A stretch of 64,000 nucleotides of DNA from Pisaster brevispinus (GCA_023634235.1 JAMKCF010000002.1:9009091-9073090); one strand, 5' to 3'; counted from the first letter of the stretch, positions 33,720 to 46,064 are shown. Program-made: numbers and translations. The notes: generated by a model from the sequence alone, not told the origin.

Positions 33720-34043
33720 TGCAAGAAAGAGCAACGGTAAAGTTGCATACCACCCTCCGGTGACAGTTTCGAAGAGAACCTATCATACTTTTTGAGACGC
33801 GTGACTTATATAAATGTGTAGTTTTTGCGGCAATTAGCTAATTAAAAGTGTAAATTTATTCAAACAAATAGCCGAAGTAAAATGAAATAATTATTGTTGG
33901 ATGTCAACAACATGGTCATAATAAATTAATGTATGAATGATTTGTATATTTTAACCACGGGTTTTGTTTTCGGATAATTTTGAGTTTAACATTGTCACAG
34001 TACAATATTAGTTGTGCTTACAACTTCATTCAGACCTTTACAC

Positions 34044-34899
34044 TGTTATGAGACCCTAGTGCATGTGCATGTAGTTACGTATGTGCAACGCACGCGGTCA
34101 ATCATTTTGTGTGTGTAAGTCCGTTGACCCATAGTGGGCGGCGCCAATCCGTTATGAAGGATCTAGAATGATCTAGGCTCTGGAAGTTTGAAGTTAGTTT
34201 TAGTACTTTCGAGAAAACGTCACAAATCCTTTATATGCGCTGAGGATAAATCTTGGACAGGACACAAATACTCAAGACTGGTGGAAGCTACGACTTCTGT
34301 GATTGTGATTCAACTCGTTGGATGAGCTTGTGATAGAGTTCGCTTTTGACCGAGTGCAGTTAAAGAGCTTAATTAGATTCCGGAAAGGACATTTTCGAAC
34401 TTAATCTACAGTTCGGTATTTTGGGGTCTTTTCCCCATATTTTGTGGCGGGTGTCAAATTGTGTACCCGTTGGTGCTTCGTCGTTTTCTGGACATTTTAT
34501 CGGAGTGAGTTTACCCCGTGATAGCTCATAGTCACATCGGCAAAGAACTGATTTACCGCCCCTGGAGTTGATCGTTTTAGAGCCAGTGTATGAGATCCTC
34601 GCTGTATCTTCTGTTGCTGTGATCCTCGCCTGTATTTTATCCAGGTTGACGTATTAGCCCGTAAGATACTTATTTTGTAAAAGATCCATTTTAAATGTAC
34701 ACTTGTTTTACGCAATCAGTGTATGTTTGTTAAACCAAATCGGTAACTGAAGTGGTTGATAATTTTATCATTAAATCACTTTGATTCTGTGTTCTTTTAC
34801 AGTGTCACCTTGTTTGATTTCTTTGTTGCATCTGAGGAAATTCAGGCTTTTTGAGTGATTTATATTCACGGATAGTTTGGAGTTTTTTGGATCGTAACA
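34044..34899. mobile_element. solo LTR, 856 bp, TSD ACAC, empty site in the paralogous copy
   Basis: Begins TGTTATGAGACC and ends GGATCGTAACA (TGTTA/TAACA ends). Left flank CTTTACAC and right flank ACACACAGTAC give the 4-bp duplication ACAC. The second copy of the segmental duplication reads CTTTACACACAGTAC at about 51214-51228, exactly the pre-insertion sequence. The insertion therefore postdates the duplication. There is no internal coding region; the retroelement class is not determinable. Confidence 0.8.
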
Positions 34900-36309
34900 A
34901 CACACAGTACTTCATCATGACGTAATCGGTATCAAATCACATTAAACCAGAGATTTTTTATTAAAAATACATGTCTCCTCAACCACATGACAAGAGTTTA
35001 TAAATTGTGCCCTACTTTGATCATTATAGGTCGGTGTTTATTTATTATTTTTACGTGATCAAACTTCTCTCTTTCCATCCGGTGCAAACTAAAAGTTGAA
35101 CCGAACAATTATACTTTGAGAGGTCTAAACTGTGGTTTGGAAACTCGATAAAAGTGAGTTGAATCATAAGTTAGTGTACTCTTTTAGACTGATTGACTAA
35201 TGAGTTGGTTGTCCACCAACCAATCGTATTGGTTGAGCCATAAACAAATCCGTTAGCCAATATAATTGGTCAAAAGTGACCATTATGACTGGTGGCTCGG
35301 CAACCAATCACATAGGTCGAGCCATAAACCGATCCATAAATCAATACATTGGTCAAAGGTGACAAATATGATTGGTTTCTCGGCATCTTGTGCATATATG
35401 AATGTACGTATGGGCTAGGTCACACGTGATCGATCTACAGCTGCACTGTTGAATCATGATAGAATAATTGCTCTGTGTAAGCAATTTGAATCAAACGGTT
35501 AGTGGTCATCATGGAGGAAGGATCCAGTTGTTGTACAGCAGCATAATCAATTTCAAATAATCAAGCAGCATAATCGAGTTTTTTCAAAGCTTCAAATCTA
35601 CATCATGTATTGGAATAAATTATGTTGTAGACTAGCATGGTTGTTCCCTCCTCTAAGAATGATCTACTGCCGTGAGAAAATTATTATTGTTTCGCCGGTC
35701 GTTTTTAACAAAATGCTGCCTGGCTTGGCTGGCTGGCTGATAATGGAGGATGTTGCTTGGCCATACTATTGGAAAGTAGACCACATTATATTCATTTAAA
35801 TACTTTGACAGAATTATGTTCTATATTTTGTATGTTCACAAAACAAAACACAATGTTCCCATCCACTCCATGGATCCCAGAGGCTATATACTAAGTCTGA
35901 GGGTTTGTTGCATCATAGACGTATGAAATAAACAATTTAATTTCTTAATCTTATTTCTTGATGTAAACGTGCATGTTGAATCATGGAAGGAACACTGGAC
36001 TGATCATATATTGACCACGTACCTTTAATCAATCAAATAATACTCATTGCCGACTTGGGGCTTTCCATCAACGTTTTATATGTTTGATATCAGTTTGAGT
36101 CAGCCTTTTTACCCAATCTTCCCCATCTACATTTTTCAACCAGCCATTTTACTTTGTTCTTCAAATGCTATTTTCTCTACTGAATCAGACGGAAATATTT
36201 GTGTTTATCTGGAAGGTTGGTACTGATGAACTTAATAATCTGTCAATTTTAAGGAACTAGCCATTGGTTATTTTGATCACTATCACGCCTATATACTACT
36301 TTAAGGCAG

Positions 36310-36577
36310 AGCTGATGGAGTAACAACGGTAGACTTGTACAACGTTGATCAAGTAAGCACTTTACTTTCTTAGTTTTTTATGAAACACATGCAGCTTATT
36401 AATTTATGTTGTTTTTATTTTATGTTACAGATACAAGGGGTCTACACAGTTTATTGTTTCAAGTACAAGAAAACCGTCTCTTGGAAGATTAGGTGGAATA
36501 CCGGAACAAACTTATGCCAGAAAATAATGTGGTGCTACAGTGACCACAAGCCTACGCCCTGCGATAGCGGTTTGTGA
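36310..36577 (+). other. possible exon pair of an unknown Cys-containing protein
   Basis: A first segment (36310-36352, GVTTVDLYNVDQ) ends at GTAAGC; a second (36431-36577) begins after TTACAG in the same phase and reads IQGVYTVYCFKYKKTVSWKI, then NLCQKIMWCYSDHKPTPC, ending at TGA. The second segment recurs inverted near 56085-56232 with an in-frame TAG. I recognise no family; four cysteines suggest a secreted fragment. It may be a relic of a gene lost on duplication. Confidence 0.3.
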
Positions 36578-37305
36578 TGTTGGACCGTAGTTTTAGAACC
36601 CCTAGTCTTGAAATCAATTCCGTAATTGTTGTGCGGTCTAGTTGCGGGGACGGTACACACATCCTCGATCCCAATATGTGTGTAAATCAGTCGCAATTAC
36701 CGTATTGAATAACTTGTACCCAGCTTTGTACACATGCAATTGGACTTGCTACCAAAATTGGACGGAGCAGTTTGATTGGTTAAGAATCGCAAAACATGAA
36801 TATTCATCATACATCTTGCAGTGTATGGCGCCATGCAGCTACCAGGCACATAATTCATTCTTTAATAGGGGGTTTATTATAAAAAGTAACATTTTATGAT
36901 AATGCATTGGTCAAATTAATCTTAAAAGAAAGTTAAGAAATTGTTATAATAATTAAAATATTATGCTTTTTACATTAATGTTGGCAAATAAACTGTCATT
37001 ATAAATATTTTTTTAAAAAGCCAACAGAAAAGATGCATTCCCATGTTTATAATGAATTCTTCCAATTTAGTCAGACGAGCTACCATTGGCCCTCTCTATG
37101 GCACTTTTGCATATGAAATGTATAATTTACCATATTATGAATATTCGGCCGGGAACAAGCTACTCAAGTCGTTAGAGCTGACGGACCTTGCCACGCGCTA
37201 CCTACGACCGTTACATGAATGTATAATCGCACTGTGACTGTTGCATGAACGGCAGGATGTGTGTTTGTAATAGGCAGCGCTGGCAGACAAATAGACACTG
37301 ACTAA

Positions 37306-37620
37306 CGACTTGTCATCAAGTCTATAGAACCCCCAGTGGACCAAAACTGACAACAATATCATTCCATCTAGTTTTTCGATGAACAAGCCAATGGTGAAGA
37401 CTCTGATCTTTCTCAATGGAGCAAAATAAACCCGCAAAAACTACTAGTGCATCTGGGTACTCTGCATCCATAATGATCAAGTAATGGCTTATTGGGGAAC
37501 CAGTGCAACAGTGCGCACACCAAATTAGATACACACCGATAAAATCTGTTCATTTGCGTAAATAAATATTCGTCTCTACAAGAACGGAAGTCTCGTCTTA
37601 GTTAAACTAAAGTGAAACTA
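37306..37620 (+). repeat. shared upstream module before copy B
   Basis: Same module as at 1841 and 24941, here 280 bp before the copy B signal-peptide exon. It is somewhat shortened by small deletions. Confidence 0.6.
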
Positions 37621-37898
37621 AAAACGCAATTATAAAAAATATATTTCCTCAAGTTACTGTTAGTAATCTATATTTTCTCAAGCACCAAAGCTTACTCAAT
37701 GTCGTAAAAAAATATTTACATGTGCATTGGGACCTGTGCTGAAAGAGAAGGAAATAACGTGGTCTATGCTTTCACAAACAAACGTTTCTGTCCTTGGCTA
37801 CATGTAGCTATCCTCTGATTGAACTGGAGGCACTTGTGGTAGAACAGCGTCATTTATTCTAACACTTCCAAGATAATTGCGTCTTGAGAGAAGCAACC

Positions 37899-40100
37899 AT
37901 GGTTTTATTCCTACATTATTCGCCTATAATCCTGATTCTACTGGTGTACATGACGATATGCTTCACCCAGGAGCTTAGTGGACATGTGTGCCCGTACCAG
38001 TAAGTATCAATCATTTATGGATAGATGTAATGCATTTATTGCCTTTATTGATTTATTCATTTTGACACTATCCTTACGCCAACTTATGCATGTGTGATTA
38101 TTATCAGCTGACTTTTAAAACAATAGTGAAAAGTGACCGGTATACTAACCAGTTTTCAAATCGAAAATCCATTCTAAGTTTCTTTTTGTGATTTTACATT
38201 TTGTTAGCAATCTTGTTTTTTATTCACCGATCCGAAATTCGACAGCCAATAGTTGTTTTTCTAACACGCCATTCTCCCCATCCCCTTGCAAAATAGTTTG
38301 TGAACTCTACATTACACCGCTATAATTTTGGAAACTCTTATTTTTTTGCCATAATCTTCTAAAGAATAACAGGAATACGAAGTGAGACAAGGCTCAAAGC
38401 AATATTTTCGAACGAGTGTCAATGTGACAAACCAAGGTGAGAAATACCTTTAATTTTTTTGTAAAATAAATCAAATTTTAGTGTGTGTCTCAAACTACGT
38501 GGACAAGCGTCCTTTCGCACAATGGTAAAATGTTTTAAATATTATGTTGTTTTCTTCTCATATAGGACTGTGCTTGTAGATGTTCCATATACAGAAACTG
38601 TAAACAGATGCTGTCGTGGTTGGATTCAAACCGGGAACAACTGCTCACTCCGTAATTATTTTTATCCTCTCGGCAAAAATAAGATGCACACCTCAATCAG
38701 GGGACCCTTGGCTAATAAAAGCGACCAAATTAGAAAGCAATTTTAGGAAAACGCTCTGATTTATTTTAGGTTTTTTTATTTGGTATTCTCCTTATTTCCT
38801 GTAATAAGTTTATTTTCAACACAACATGTAGTTTTGTTATCTTTTTTTTGTTTATTTACAGCTTATAAAGATAAAACCTTGGTATTAAAATGCTCTTGAA
38901 AAGGCAGAGTATTTGTATTTGTATTTGCATTTGAAGGCATCACATGGAGATAAGTCTCAGTATACAATGTTGTAACTTGTGACAAATTTAGTATCAAAAC
39001 ATGTTTGCGTCATCGGATCTTCATAGATCAACGTACGGAACAGCTCTGTAAGTGATATTTACACATTTTACCTAGTTTGTTTATTTGTGTTTACTATTTT
39101 GTTTATTTACAGCATGTACAGACAATACTTTTGGGCAAAATTGCTCTGAAACTTGCAATTGCACATCTGTCAATAGCTACTGTAACCCAATCAGAGGTTG
39201 TTTATGTATGGCTGGCTGGAAAAAACCAAACTGCAGTTCACCATGTGATCCTGGCTTGCATGGTTACGCCTGCATGTGGAATTGCACCTGTTTAAATGGT
39301 GCATCGTGTGATCCTATAAGTGGGTCTTGTAACTGCACTCCTGGTTGGACAGGGTCATACTGCAACGTCACTTGTCCAGCTGGTCGCTATGGGAATGACT
39401 GTCAGGAGAACTGTACTTGCCTGGAAGGAGCTGTATGTGATCCAGTTAATGGTAGCTGTTCTAGTCTGCCCGGTAGGATCGAACCCACCTTCACTCTCAT
39501 TGTAGAGTCTACCACTCATCAGACGAAAGGCCTGCAGGAAAGTAACCCTTTCAAAAGAGACAGTAATGGTAAGTGTACTATATAAGCCTACACCATAATA
39601 CATTATTTGTGTCTGCGTGCCGTATAGGACCTTTCCGTACTGCGCACTCCTCGAAGACTCTAGGATTAGATGGGAGAAGAGATAGGAAGCACCCATCTAG
39701 AAAAAGATGGTTACGCAATGGGTCAAGGTTATCAATAGGTAAAGTTAGAAAGATTACACAATTTACAGAAGATAATTTTTTTTTTCTTACTTAGGCTATG
39801 TCTGATGTTGCAAGATTGATACAAGATCAACCATTAATCTTTCAGAATGATGGCATTTATGTCAATTTGTTTAAAAGCATTTTGTGCTCAGTCAGTTTTC
39901 AACGTCTTTTTAAAAACTTTTAAAATATCTTAATTATAAAGTGATGTTTTGACGGGGTAACAATTATTACCCCCGGTTTTTTCTGTAGATCCACAGATTC
40001 TTTTAATGGTGGCCGTTTCCGGCGTTAGTTTTGCTGTAGGAATAGCAATTGGGTTCATCATTTGCATTTTATACAAACGATACAGAAATACCAACCACAT
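37899..40100 (+). CDS. MEGF10/Draper-like EMI-EGF receptor copy B, exons 1-5
   Basis: Predicted exons: 37899-37999 (signal peptide MVLFLHYSPIILILLVYM, then ELSGHVCPYQ), 38365-38436, 38566-38651, 39113-39568 and 39989-40100. Donor and acceptor phases match at each junction (2/2, 2/2, 1/1, 1/1) and no stop intervenes. Exons 2-3 form a short divergent EMI domain closing with NRCCRGWIQTGNNC. Exon 4 holds three MEGF/laminin-type EGF repeats (CTDNTFGQNCSETCNC; CTCLNGASCDPISGSCNC; CTCLEGAVCDPVNGSC) and a Ser/Thr-rich stalk. Exon 5 is one transmembrane helix ending YKRYRN. Proteins of this architecture act in phagocytic engulfment, but a role here is inference; three EGF units is far fewer than the 15 or so of MEGF10. 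The third unit has SSLPGR where copy A has SCLPDR, losing a Cys. It is the only intact copy in the window. Confidence 0.7.
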
Positions 40101-40504
40101 GTAAGTATTAAAGCATAGATTTATAATTTTACGAAACTGAAATACAATGCCTGTTGAAAATGCATAATTAATGGACTTTGAAAAGAGTTATGACACCATT
40201 ATCTTCAACAGCGCTTTTCATTACAAGTTTTATAATTTACCGTTTCGCCGAAAACCTGCTGCGAGTTCAAACAAGGTTTTACTTATCAACCTCTAGTCAA
40301 TGACTTGATGGGAAATTACTAGGACATCATGATAAGCAATCACATCATCGAGTTTTTATATAAGGCTCCATTAAAAAATCTTACTTCAAACATTCAAACT
40401 TTAGAACTTCCTGTATACCGATTGTTCCTACAGTGACATGTTTACCGAATGCTCTGATTATTTCACCAGATCTGCTTATTTGTAAATCTACACCCTTTTC
40501 AGTG

Positions 40505-40570
40505 AGTCAGTCAGTCAGTCGGTCAGTCGGTCACTCGGTCGGTTAAATCAACTCGAATCGAATCGAAACG
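40505..40570 (+). repeat. TCAG/TCGG and GAATC microsatellite
   Basis: Homologous position to the compound microsatellite at 7574 in copy A. The following LINE of copy A starts 5.5 kb later here, after the Harbinger-containing insertion. Confidence 0.75.
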
Positions 40571-41012
40571 AATCCAATCAGAAGCCATGAAGTGCAATAC
40601 AGCCCGCCCACCACGCTGTCAACCAATCACGAAGGAGTACAGAACCGTCTCCTCCGTCAACGATTACTAATGAATGAGTAAGAATGCATTATTCATTCCA
40701 ATTCACATCAGATTTCTGGATAAGTACATGTGTGTGTGTAGTCACTCTTTGTACGGATCCGCTATTTGATTTCTTCAACTGTACCCCCCCCCAAAAAAAA
40801 AAAAAGACAATGAAAGGAATCAGGTGTAGGCCTAATCGCGGGTAATTGAAATAAGGCATTCAATCCAAACTTCGTTGGTCGTGGGTGCTGGACCCCGTGT
40901 GATCATGACTGTTTATAGCCGGACTTAAATAATGACACAGGAGCAGTCATTAAAATTATCTCAGATAGATTGTCTGTATATGCAAAGAACTGGCCACTGG
41001 TTTAGATTATAG

Positions 41013-41017
<5 letters not shown>

Positions 41018-41049
<32 letters not shown>

Positions 41050-41060
41050 GGGGGGGGGGT
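41018..41060. repeat. poly-T followed by poly-G
   Basis: About 31 T then 10 G. A similar T-then-G run is at 63527-63558. Such runs are error-prone in assemblies. Confidence 0.8.
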
Positions 41061-41120
41061 TGGGTTGGGTTGTGCATCGGTTTACTAGGCATATGCGCAT
41101 GGTTCTTTTAAACAATACTT

Positions 41121-41456
41121 TTAAAGGGAGGGTATACCTTTGGTAATTACCCCAAAAATTAATGACCATAAACACTTACTTGGTAAAGAGCACGGAGAAG
41201 TGTTGATATTATAAAACATTTTCACCGAAACATTTGTATCTGAGAAATGATTCATGCATGAAGCCTTTCTAAGGCTTATGAAAGTGCACAATTCTACGCA
41301 ACAAGTCTTGTTTTTCTTTCATTATTTTCTTGCAACTTCGATGACAAATTGAGGCTAAATGTTCACAGGTTTGTTATTTTATGCATAATATGTTGGGATA
41401 CACCAAGTTTAGGATACTGGTCTTCGATAGTTACCAAAAGTATACACTGCCTTTAA
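41121..41456. mobile_element. 336-bp TTAA MITE
   Basis: Ends TTAAAGGGAGGGTATACCTT and AAGTATACACTGCCTTTAA are inverted and both start at TTAA. Internal text (TTGGTAATTACC, ACTTACTTGGTAA, TTTGTTATTTTATGCATAAT, GAGATACACCAAG-like) matches a MITE family I recall as abundant in sea star genomes; that recollection should be checked. Confidence 0.7.
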
Positions 41457-41831
41457 TACTAACAACTGCCAGATATCAGAGTAACCTTAAAGTGTATTTT
41501 CGAAATGTTGTTTCAGAATAATAGTCACTTAATAATTAGAGATAAGCAAATCACGAAATAAACAAGAATTATATAAATACAGAAATACAAAACAAAATAA
41601 AGAAATAACGAATGAAATAAATAAACTAATAATACAGAAATAAAACATTATGACAGAATCAAACAATTAAAAAACACGGGACAATAATTTCTAAGCTATC
41701 TTGTAAGTTAAAGAAAAGTACAAGACACAAATTAAATATATTGTTAAATTTCTTTAATTTGTCAAAGGTCTCTTCTTTCTTGTTTTCTTTCTTTTTCTTT
41801 TGTCTTTCTTGTTTCCACTTGTCTTCCTTTT

Positions 41832-42792
41832 TTATGGCTCTTCATGGCGGGGCTGTAAATTATCTTCTAAATATTGGTTAAACAGTCTGACACTCTGTCG
41901 GAGTTCTCGTGATAGTTCAGGCAGGGTGAATGTGACATACTGGTAGAAGGCCTCATGGCTCCTTCGCACAACTTTATGAAGAGGCAGTCTTCCAGGCTCG
42001 CCTCGTGGAACTGGAATATTGTTCCCGTCTTGTGGTGGTGGCGGTTGTTCTTGGGGGTCAAGCTGTGGGGGTGGCGCTGGCTGGAATGGCTGTAGAGGAG
42101 GTGCTGCCAGGTCGGGCTGAGGAGGTGCTGGGTGGTATGGTTGGTGCGGTGGTGCTGGGTGGTTGGGCTGTTGTGAGGAGGTGCTGGGTTTGGCTGTTGA
42201 GGAGGAGGCGCTTGGGGGTTTGGTTGTGGAGCAGGTGCTGGGTGGTCGAGCTGTTCAGGAGGCGCTGGGTAGTTGGGTTGTGGAGGAGGTGCTGGGCGGT
42301 CGAGCGGTTGGGGTGCTGGTTGGTTTCTCCTTGCTCTCTCCCTAGGATTGCCCCTGGCGGCATATCGCATGTCGATCATTCTGCGGTCTTGAAGCCTGGA
42401 GATGTTAAAAGAAAGAAAAACAGTTAACATGAATGGTTACAAATCCTCTTTTGAGCCCCGCCCCACGCACACATATTTCGTAATTAAGATGAAACACCAA
42501 CACAAACACGCACACACACCACCACGCAGACCCCCACACATCCCCTACCTCGACACCCAAACTCACTGAAATACATACCGAACAATGTCTCTCGTAGTTA
42601 CATCCCTGACTCTTCTTCTCTGCTGACATGCGTTCCGTTGCATGTACTGCTGGTAGATAGGGCCTCCGGGTTCCGCGTGTTGCAATAGGTGGCCACCACC
42701 CTACCCCAGTTGTTTCCGTGGGCTCGGTAGCCTGCGAATATCAGACGTCTCTCGTCTCCGTTCACTCTAACGCCAGCTCTTTCTTGTGCCAT
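41832..42792 (-). CDS. Harbinger accessory protein (Myb/trihelix-like), frame-disrupted
   Basis: Minus strand, downstream of the Harbinger transposase and in the same orientation. The first frame (42792) has NGDERRLIFAGYRAHGNNWG and RVVATYC, resembling the first helices of a Myb/SANT-like domain; a shift near 42665 is needed to continue into IYQQYMQRNACQQRRRVRDV. An exon from about 42399 (after ATCTCCAG) reads LQDRRMIDMRYAARGNPRER into a long Pro/Gln-rich tract. A shift then gives RLPLHKVVRRSHEAFYQYVT and a stop at 41832. Harbinger elements typically encode such a DNA-binding partner that helps the transposase enter the nucleus and bind ends. Two frameshifts suggest decay or errors in the low-complexity tract. 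Confidence 0.5.
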
Positions 42793-42875
42793 TTTTCTTT
42801 TTTCAAAAAATTTGCAGTTATAGCCAAGCAGTGTAAGTGCTGGATTTTTGGTTCACCTCATTAATATTGAAAAAG

Positions 42876-43130
42876 CCCTAATCCGTAGCAACCGGCCGGT
42901 GTACAATGATTAAATGCACTGACGGTTCACTTTGTTAACAGTAAACAAAGCCCTAATCCGTACAAACCGTCTCATGTACAATGATAAAAAGCCCTGACGG
43001 TTCACTTCTCACAAAGCCCTAATCCGTACAAACCGTCTCATGTACAATGATAAAAAGCCCTGACGGTTCACTTCTTACAAAACCTTAATCCGTACGAACC
43101 GTCTCATGTACAATGATAAAAAGCACGGAT
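42876..43130. repeat. 66-bp tandem repeat between the two Harbinger genes
   Basis: CCCTAATCCG recurs at 42876, 42951 and 43017, then CCTTAATCCG at 43083 (spacings 75, 66, 66). Each unit has AACCGTCTCATGTACAATGA and CTGACGGTTCAC. It sits 5' of the accessory gene and could carry transposase binding sites (inference). Confidence 0.8.
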
Positions 43131-44112
43131 GTTCCTCTCATTAGTAGTTACAAAGCCCCAATTCGTACAAACAATTTCACATGTACATGTCATTTTCCTT
43201 TCTTATGTGAAATTTCAGAACTGTTAACATTTAAATTAAAAGAAGTGAACATGTCAGATTCATACGGAAAGTTCAAGCAATTAACCACAAGGGAAACTGA
43301 CTGGTTAGATGTTTAATTAATTAATGTATTTATTCAAAACTTTATGTAATCACGTCAAGACACTTTCAACCAAAAAGATTGTTTTTCAGCGGGCCATGAA
43401 AATATACACAAAACAGTAGAACAGCAAACAAAATGAAGGAAAACAGCTATTTTCGTGCTGAAAAAAGAAAGACAAAATGACGAGAGGGTGAGAATTGAAC
43501 CTTGACCCTAAAGTACACAGTTTTGCAATTTAAACTGAAATGAAACCATCTATTCAGTTATCTTAACAGTATGTGGGTTTTTGTGAGGCTTTGGTGCCAA
43601 AATAGGAAAAGGGCCAAATTTCATAGAGCTGTTTAAGCAGCAAATAGTGCTTGACAATTTTCTGCTAAGTAAAGCAAAGATACCAGTCACAGAGGATATA
43701 TGTGGATTGGTATTTCGACTGGTAACCTTATTCTGGTGAACATTATTTTGTTGTACTTACTAATAGCTATTTTTGTGCTTAAGCAGCTCCATGAAATGGG
43801 GCCCAGGTCGTGATCTACCGTGCAATGGATATGTAAACAGATATCTAATCATGACCAAATTCCAGTAACAGACTCGATCTGTAAAGTTGCGGATAGATCA
43901 CCAGTCAACAATGCAAATTCATTATTCAGTAAGGAGCACGCTACATGTCAAATCCCTGAAAGACCTGACTATATAATTATTACGGTTAACATAGGGGTTT
44001 ATTTTATCTGCTAATTTTCTTTTTCTTATCAAACATTTACATAAAACACAAATTCAAAAAACGTAAGAATAAACAACATATATGAGGCATAATGTTTTGA
44101 TTGAAAACTAAT
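43131..44112. other. Harbinger intergenic spacer containing a nested MITE
   Basis: Noncoding spacer between the two Harbinger genes. Apart from the MITE at 43611-43804 I see no feature. Confidence 0.4.
43611..43804. mobile_element. 194-bp MITE with GGGCC...TTTCAT inverted ends
   Basis: The left end GGGCCAAATTTCATAGAGCT pairs with the right end AGCTCCATGAAATGGGGCCC, and the inverted similarity runs through TTTAAGCA / TGCTTAAG. No coding capacity. It lies within the Harbinger element. The target duplication is unclear. Confidence 0.65.
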
Positions 44113-45684
44113 TTAGTGAATTTCTTCAGAAAGATGAATGTGTCGTTGTGCCAGGAATGCACACAGCTCAGCAACAATGGGCATCATCCATCTGGGATGC
44201 CGATACAGTTCCTTTACAGCTCTGTATGTCTTGAAGTAAGAAATTACGTGCTCTACGTGGATTCGACATCTAGCGTGCTCCTCATTGAAGATGTGCATTG
44301 CTGTCTGTTCATCTATGTCAGCAACTTGCCGGATCTGATCCCTTCGGAATTTGGTCATGGTGGGATATCTGTTGGCATATCCTTTGTCTGCTAGTAGATA
44401 TGTCTGGTCAGGGAAAGGCAGATCAAGACCTGGTCCTATTCTTGGCATCAAAGCATACTGACTCGCATCATTCATGCGTCCCAGGAAACCACTCTGGACA
44501 TGCCGTATGTTACGACTGTTGTCGATTACAATCTAAAAGGGGGGAAAACAAAATGCATTAACTACAATAATACACATAGCTTATAACACGACATCTTGCA
44601 AATACTGTCTGAAAATGTCTTAAAATCACAGATTAAGTTCGAAAGACTTTTATATTGAAATCCACTATATTTCCCCAAGACTTTAATTATTATGTTCTGT
44701 TTTCTTATGGAAAAAAACTAAACAATTCATTTTCACATTAAAAAGGATTCCTACTATGCATCTGGCCAAGATACTTTCACGAGAGGGTTTAATTTAGGCT
44801 GAAATTGCAGAAATGTGTGATTTGAGGGTCCAGTTTTCTGGTTCCATTGTTTGGTGGAGTTACCAGATTTGAACAGAATTGTTTGCAACCCCACGATCCT
44901 CCAAAGTTTTTGGAAGTGAGGGTTATGATCGTCGCAACTTGATGTAAGGTGATTATAGCAACATGGTGGGGCTAAGAAAACTTTCAATATTTACCTGGGT
45001 ACTCATGCAGTGGTATCGGAAATATCCGCTGTAGAAATCATGTTCGGTTCTCAGTCTGTGGTCTCTGTATTTCATACCGTCGATAGCACCGACCGCACCA
45101 TGAAATATCGGCCACCGGCCTCGGAGTTCTAGCCAGTGTTCAATTGCAGGCCAAGAAACTTTAGAATTAAAGTAATACCAAAGTAATGGGATAATTACGT
45201 AAAGTTCTCTTGTAATGGCTGCATGAGAAATGTTAAATAAACTGGACAAAACATCATAAGTGGGATACTGGCGCAACCAAATCATTGCCATCAAAAGCCT
45301 GTTTCGTGCAGAGTGACGATGTTGTCGTCCACCTCTTTGGTTTCTGAGAAACGGCTCCAAATCTGTAACGATTTCCATCATAGACTCTGGTGTCTCCCCC
45401 GACATCCGGAAAAAACTGGGGGGATCTCTCTCCAAGTCAGAAAATAAATATCGTGGGTCCACGTCTTCTTGGCCATGAAAATTAGGGAAAAGAAGATTGT
45501 ATAATCTCGGCACCGGCAAAGGCAAGCCACAAATACAGCTACACAAGAACAGACGGAAAAGGCTGCCAAACGAATTCCACTGCAGTGCCAGTTCATCGTC
45601 GGCAAAATACGGTGGTTTCGGCGGTGTTGCGGACAAAACTTTGCAGCAGAGGTCCAAAAACAGAAATATTACAACTGGATCCAT
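44113..45684 (-). CDS. Harbinger (HARBI1-like) transposase, two exons, apparently intact
   Basis: Exon 1 (45684-44995) starts MDPVVIFLFLDLCCK and ends MSTQ at a CAG/GTAAAT donor; exon 2 (44532-44113) starts after TTTTAG in the same phase with IVIDNSRNIRHVQSGFLGRM. Together about 369 residues, close to the family length. The N-terminal half has a helix-turn-helix-like stretch (RNRLLMAMIWLRQYPTYDVL, SSLFNISHAAITREL). The DDE_Tnp_4 core shows VGAIDGMKYR (first Asp), YLLADKGYANRYP (second Asp) and EEHARCRIHVEHVISYFK (Glu). All three catalytic residues and both splice sites are present, so the element may be recently active. It inserted within the copy B intron. Confidence 0.85.
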
Positions 45685-46064
45685 GGTGGACGCGAACAGC
45701 AGACTACGGTGATAATTATCAAGTGTGCATGTGAACCGAATACTCCAGCTACCGTAAAGCAGAATTAAGCTACTCTAAAAAAAACCTTTGAATTTCCCGG
45801 TAAAGAAATTGTTTGTGCTTGAAGAGTCTGCACTGTGTATGTTAACAATTCTAGGTCTCACAAGCTGCATTTAAATAACTTTGCATAATGAATACATAAG
45901 ATATTCATTAATGGGCAGAAATTAAAATGACCTAAGTCGATGTGCACACACGATTGGATGAAATGATTATAGGGCGGGCCTTGTGTCGTTCAGTGTCTTC
46001 CTATTGGATGGTACTCGTGGTACGGTTTAACACGTACAACGAACCGTCGAAACGAAAGAACACT

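Larger units (their letters stand above)
33200..36370 (+). repeat. segmental duplication, copy 1 (copy 2 at 50390-52660)
   Basis: After the 478-bp element the two copies align to about GTTGATCAAGTAAGCAC at 36345. Copy 1 is longer mainly because of a solo LTR (34044-34899). Similarity extends left only about 40 bp into the DIRS-like pol, so the duplicated block starts there. No gene is recognised apart from the possible exons at its right edge. The ATTGGTT-rich repeat at 35190-35390 lies inside. Confidence 0.7.

Noticed and set aside
42005..42427. Plus-strand Gly/Val/Trp-rich open frame
   Set aside because: Antisense shadow of the Pro/Gln-rich tract of the Harbinger accessory gene.
42876..43130. 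CRISPR-like spaced repeats (also 56320-56930)
   Set aside because: Whole units repeat, spacers are as similar as the 'repeats', and the genome is eukaryotic. These are minisatellites.
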